This document shows, in pieces, positions 13,473 to 13,500 of a DNA stretch of 13,500 nucleotides (positions within the stretch are counted from its first letter, which is position 1; each line of letters begins with the position of its first letter). Below the pieces are notes generated by a model that saw nothing but the letters and a program-made list of their open reading frames with translations, had not been told where the DNA came from and did not search any database. Position numbers and translations under genes: made by a program. This DNA comes from CAILLO01 sp964579735 (GTDB lineage: Bacteria > Bacillota > Clostridia > Saccharofermentanales > UBA5734). The stretch lies in assembly GCA_964579735.1 (NCBI GenBank), contig CAZOHH010000065.1:1-13500 (forward strand). Direction: 5' to 3'.

Positions 13473-13500
13473 ATGGCTATCATCCAGAAGAAGTCCGTCA
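13473..13500 (+). CDS. Start of an unidentified gene, first nine codons only
   Basis: ATG at 13473 is preceded by AAGGAG (13458-13463) and lies about 50 bases after a strong promoter. The visible protein start is MAIIQKKSV, which is too short to identify. It appears to be a separate transcription unit from the sugar operon. Confidence 0.6.

Overview
The window looks like chromosome from a high-GC bacterium with strong GGAGG-type ribosome binding sites and sigma70-like promoters. Nothing fixes the phylum. The gene mix (UxaE-like epimerase, Gfo/Idh oxidoreductase, ROK kinase, large GT-C-like membrane proteins) would fit a saccharide-degrading lineage such as the PVC group or spirochaetes, but that is only a guess. 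No tRNA, rRNA, CRISPR array, insertion sequence or prophage gene was seen.

Left block, minus strand (1-4373): a probable three-gene envelope-glycan operon. A GtrB/DPM1-like GT2 glycosyltransferase with two C-terminal membrane helices (3444-4373) overlaps by one base the start of an 842-residue polytopic GT-C-like membrane protein (916-3444). A second, closely related membrane protein starts 11 bases further on and runs off the left edge (1-904). The two membrane proteins are tandem paralogs, with 50 of 60 residues identical in one stretch. The likely role is transfer of a sugar to a polyprenyl-phosphate carrier and then from the carrier to an acceptor outside the membrane.

Divergent regulatory region (4374-4628): it holds a minus-strand promoter for the GT operon, whose -35 area is covered by a perfect 14-bp GC-rich palindrome; a 35-bp tandem repeat (31 of 35 identical, with a decayed third copy); a plus-strand promoter for a LacI-type regulator; and directly after its -10 a 14-bp near-palindrome centred on CG, a plausible LacI-family operator.

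Right block, plus strand (4629-13362): a compact carbohydrate-utilisation operon, in order LacI regulator, UxaE-like (tagaturonate/fructuronate) epimerase, Gfo/Idh oxidoreductase, NagA-like N-acetylhexosamine-6-phosphate deacetylase, then a 62-bp gap with a promoter-like -10 and a hairpin, ROK kinase, SIS-domain sugar-phosphate isomerase, alpha/beta-hydrolase esterase and a Fic-domain protein. The kinase, deacetylase and isomerase suggest uptake and phosphorylation of an N-acetyl amino sugar followed by deacetylation. No NagB deaminase is present, so the SIS protein may do that step or feed another route. Combining a UxaE-type ketohexuronate epimerase and an NAD(P)-type dehydrogenase with NagA is unusual. 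It points to a modified or uronic amino sugar, or to a redox/epimerisation route not covered by the textbook GlcNAc pathway. This is inference. No transporter or secreted glycosidase is in view.

Right edge (13363-13500): a 110-bp intergenic region with a good promoter (TTGCCC, 17 bp, TATAAT) and the first nine codons of a further plus-strand gene.
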